This document shows, piece by piece, positions 5,433 through 7,018 of a DNA stretch of 7,018 nucleotides. Both the position numbers and the translations under genes were made by a program. Positions within the stretch are counted from its first letter, which is position 1, and every line of letters begins with the position of its first letter. The notes below the pieces were generated by a model. It did not search any database, was not told the DNA's origin, and saw only the letters and a program-made list of their open reading frames with translations. Source of the stretch: Xanthobacteraceae bacterium (GTDB lineage: Bacteria > Pseudomonadota > Alphaproteobacteria > Rhizobiales > Xanthobacteraceae); the NCBI GenBank assembly GCA_030043175.1, contig JASHYD010001120.1, positions 1 to 7,018 on the forward strand, written 5' to 3'.

Positions 5433-5956
5433 GCACTTGCCGCCTCTTTGACGCGCAATCCCGGCAACTGACGGAGCACATGGTCGATCGACAGTCGACC
5501 GGCCCCCCAAGCCATGATGGCGAGCGCCATAGCTGCCCACGTGATGTGGATCGGCCAGCCGTCCGGCACGGTAAGCTCGACGATGCAAGTCATGAACAGG
5601 AGACCTAATGCGGCAAAGCGCGTCCCGAAGCCAAGCACCAGGAGCACCGGAAAAATGATCTCGCCGCAGCCCGACAAGAACGCCATTGCCGCAGGAGCCG
5701 GAAAATCGTAAGGCCCTCCAGGGAGATGCAGCTTGAACTCTTCGGAAAAAAGGTAGATCGCCGTATCGTTCAACTGAAGGAAGCCATTCCATTTCAGGAT
5801 TCCTGACTTCCAGAACGGCACGGCCAGGGCCAGGCGGAGCATGAGTTGAGCCAGGGATGGCTGCGCGATCCAGCGGATGATCCCAACCGCCTGGTCGAAC
5901 ACCGTCAGCAGCTGGTCAACAACGCCACTGCGCTTTGCTCGCATTCCGGGCTTCAT
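5429..5956 (-). CDS. DoxX family membrane protein of the bufferin operon
   Basis: This is a DoxX-type inner-membrane protein of 175 residues with four hydrophobic segments: about residues 34-53 (LAQLMLRLALAVPFWKSGIL), 86-108 (with the conserved G.GEI.FPVLL.LG glutamate), 112-130 and 137-153. It resembles the DoxX members encoded with MNIO enzymes, such as the fourth gene of gigABCD-type operons, where the protein sits in the membrane beside the metal-binding peptide system; its reaction is not established. Two ATG codons compete. ATG at 5962 overlaps the preceding stop as ATGA, but the GGAG element is only one base away from it; ATG at 5956 has GGAG seven bases upstream and is preferred. Translation is probably coupled to the DUF2063 gene. 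It is the last gene of the operon; its stop is inside the hairpin that follows. Confidence 0.85.
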   Translation of the reverse strand: MKPGMRAKRSGVVDQLLTVFDQAVGIIRWIAQPSLAQLMLRLALAVPFWKSGILKWNGFLQLNDTAIYLFSEEFKLHLPGGPYDFPAPAAMAFLSGCGEIIFPVLLVLGFGTRFAALGLLFMTCIVELTVPDGWPIHITWAAMALAIMAWGAGRLSIDHVLRQLPGLRVKEAASA

Positions 5957-5958
5957 GG

Positions 5959-6750
5959 TCATTCTCCAAGGTGAACCGTGGTGAAGACGCCCGCCTCGAT
6001 CATGCCCGCGATATTGGCCGGAAGATCGAAGGAAGGCGTTTCGGTAAACGCTGCTGCGGCAGCCGCGCCCAACGTTGCGCCGTCGATCAGGCTCTTCAGG
6101 AAGGCAGCCGCTCCGGGTGGCAGGAGCCGTACCGCCACTTCCATATCCGGCCGGGTGATCAGCGCATCCTCGGCTGCACTCGAACGGAGTGGCGTGATCG
6201 GGCCGTCGAGACGGTTCATCGCGAAGATCGCCACGGCCGGATAACCGGATCGTACGATGCCGGCCGCGGGATGCGCCCGGAAGAGCAGATCACCAAGCTT
6301 GTCCGATGGAACGGCCGCGAGCGCACTCGGGGACAGCGGCGGCGCATCCGCAGCATGATAGGCGTCGAGCCAGGCCCGCTCGATCCGCGCCGTGTCGGCG
6401 AGCCAAGGCATGTCCTGCGCAGGCTCATACCCTTCGATAAAGGCGGGAAAGTCCCTGCCATACTCGAACAGTAGAGGTGATGTCGGTGGCGTCGCGCGGA
6501 CGTGAAAGCGGGCCATGGCGCGAAAGAACTCGACACCGGTGATCCGCTGGACGGCAGGATAGATCGCGGCAAGCGCATCGATCAGGCTGACGGTGACGTT
6601 GTTACGGTAGACATTGTAGCGCTTGATCGCCGCCTTCCCGCGAGGGCCCACGACATCTACCGGTGTCGCGCGCGTCGGGTCCGTTAGCCCCTGCGCGAAA
6701 ACGGCCGCGAAGCTTCGCTGCATCTTCTCCGTGGGATTATCAAGCAGCAT
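5959..6750 (-). CDS. bufC: DUF2063 bufferin maturation partner (BufC/HvfC-like)
   Basis: This 263-residue protein is a HvfC/BufC-type partner of the MNIO enzyme. Residues 10-135 carry the DUF2063 landmarks: [49 protein letters not shown].. , [16 protein letters not shown], and [22 protein letters not shown] second, beta-rich domain follows (about 150-263). In MNIO/DUF2063 pairs the partner binds the leader of the precursor peptide and holds it for the iron enzyme; that role is taken from known family members (MbnC, BufC). The start chosen is the ATG at 6750, overlapping the upstream BufB stop by 11 bases. The ATG at 6723 (M10), with GGAG just upstream, is a possible alternative and would remove nine residues. 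The stop overlaps or abuts the DoxX start, so the three genes form one unit. Confidence 0.85.
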   Translation of the reverse strand: MLLDNPTEKMQRSFAAVFAQGLTDPTRATPVDVVGPRGKAAIKRYNVYRNNVTVSLIDALAAIYPAVQRITGVEFFRAMARFHVRATPPTSPLLFEYGRDFPAFIEGYEPAQDMPWLADTARIERAWLDAYHAADAPPLSPSALAAVPSDKLGDLLFRAHPAAGIVRSGYPAVAIFAMNRLDGPITPLRSSAAEDALITRPDMEVAVRLLPPGAAAFLKSLIDGATLGAAAAAAFTETPSFDLPANIAGMIEAGVFTTVHLGE

Positions 6751-7018
6751 GGCAACCGCCCACAGCACGCGCCCAAGTGAACCGGTCGAGAATGGCCTGG
6801 GCCGCAGCCGCTTCCGCCCGCAGGATGGGCCACGCGGGAATCTTAGTGTCCCATTCAATCAAGGTCGGGATGGGGCCGCAGCGGGAAATCACAATTTCGT
6901 ATAGCTTCCAGACCGCGTCGGCGACCGGCCCATCATGGCTGTCGATCAGAAGAGGCTCACCTTCATCGTCGCTCTGCTCGGCATGGCCGGCCAGGTGGAT
7001 CTCGCCGACCTCCGCGAG
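6740..7018 (-). CDS. bufB: MNIO family enzyme (DUF692, BufB/HvfB-like), C-terminal part
   Basis: The last 92 codons of a DUF692 protein are present; the gene enters from the right edge and ends at TGA 6740-6742. The DUF692 signature is clear: [15 protein letters not shown], then [19 protein letters not shown], then [20 protein letters not shown]. The histidines of EIHLAGH and of IDSHD, with the E/D residues of LIEWD, belong to the TIM-barrel multinuclear iron site of this family (seen in MbnB). Such MNIO enzymes oxidise cysteine side chains of small precursor peptides to thiooxazole or oxazolone-type metal ligands; in bufferin operons the peptide is a DUF2282 protein. The N-terminal two-thirds, including the other iron ligands, lie beyond the window, so completeness cannot be judged. 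Confidence 0.9.
   Translation of the reverse strand, partial: LAEVGEIHLAGHAEQSDDEGEPLLIDSHDGPVADAVWKLYEIVISRCGPIPTLIEWDTKIPAWPILRAEAAAAQAILDRFTWARAVGGCHAA

Noticed and set aside
5142..5792. Minus-strand 216-codon frame overlapping DoxX
   Set aside because: It is a different frame of the DoxX gene with no membrane pattern and continues into non-coding sequence.
6751..6858. Upstream extension of the DUF2063 gene to 6858
   Set aside because: The extra 36 codons lie inside the DUF692 coding region in another frame and do not match the family; the ATG at 6750 fits the usual short overlap.

Overview
The window looks like chromosomal DNA of an alphaproteobacterium, most likely Rhizobiales and Bradyrhizobium-like. 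This rests on moderately high GC, the GspN-like and GAF-LuxR protein styles, and the kinds of recombinase and insertion-sequence debris present. It is inferred from family resemblance and was not checked by database search. All intact genes lie on the minus strand.

Left part (1-1816): the N-terminal part of a secreted, proline-rich GspN/GspC-like type II secretion protein runs off the left edge. Upstream of it lies a complete Tat-exported ferritin-like protein with two ExxH motifs. The ferritin-like gene has an unusual leader: a 22-bp tandem repeat that duplicates the Shine-Dalgarno-like core, preceded by a perfect 10-bp inverted repeat.

Middle part (about 2100-5100): a graveyard of mobile-element fragments. 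Recognisable scraps are an IS110-type transposase, an HGRYTK-type small protein, the start of a tyrosine recombinase core, an ISKra4-like transposase (minus strand) and the C-terminus of a large serine recombinase. Two interspersed repeats, here called R2 (about 93 bp) and R1 (about 200 bp), each occur twice in the same order and orientation. In the second occurrence they bracket an intact GAF-LuxR regulator, and R2 supplies its last 28 codons. In the first occurrence only about 115 bp lie between them. The regulator therefore looks like the cargo of a repeated unit, or one copy has lost it.

Right part (5378-7018): the distal end of a bufferin-type (HvfABC/GigABCD-like) operon, in the order MNIO/DUF692 (BufB, partial), DUF2063 (BufC), DoxX. 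The genes overlap or nearly abut and the operon ends at a hairpin containing the DoxX stop codon. The precursor peptide gene (BufA, DUF2282) would be expected just beyond the right edge. In characterised relatives the MNIO enzyme with its DUF2063 partner modifies cysteines of a metal-binding peptide, and DoxX is the membrane component. The known system with the clearest support here is this operon. The least explained structure is the R2/R1 pair around the LuxR gene.
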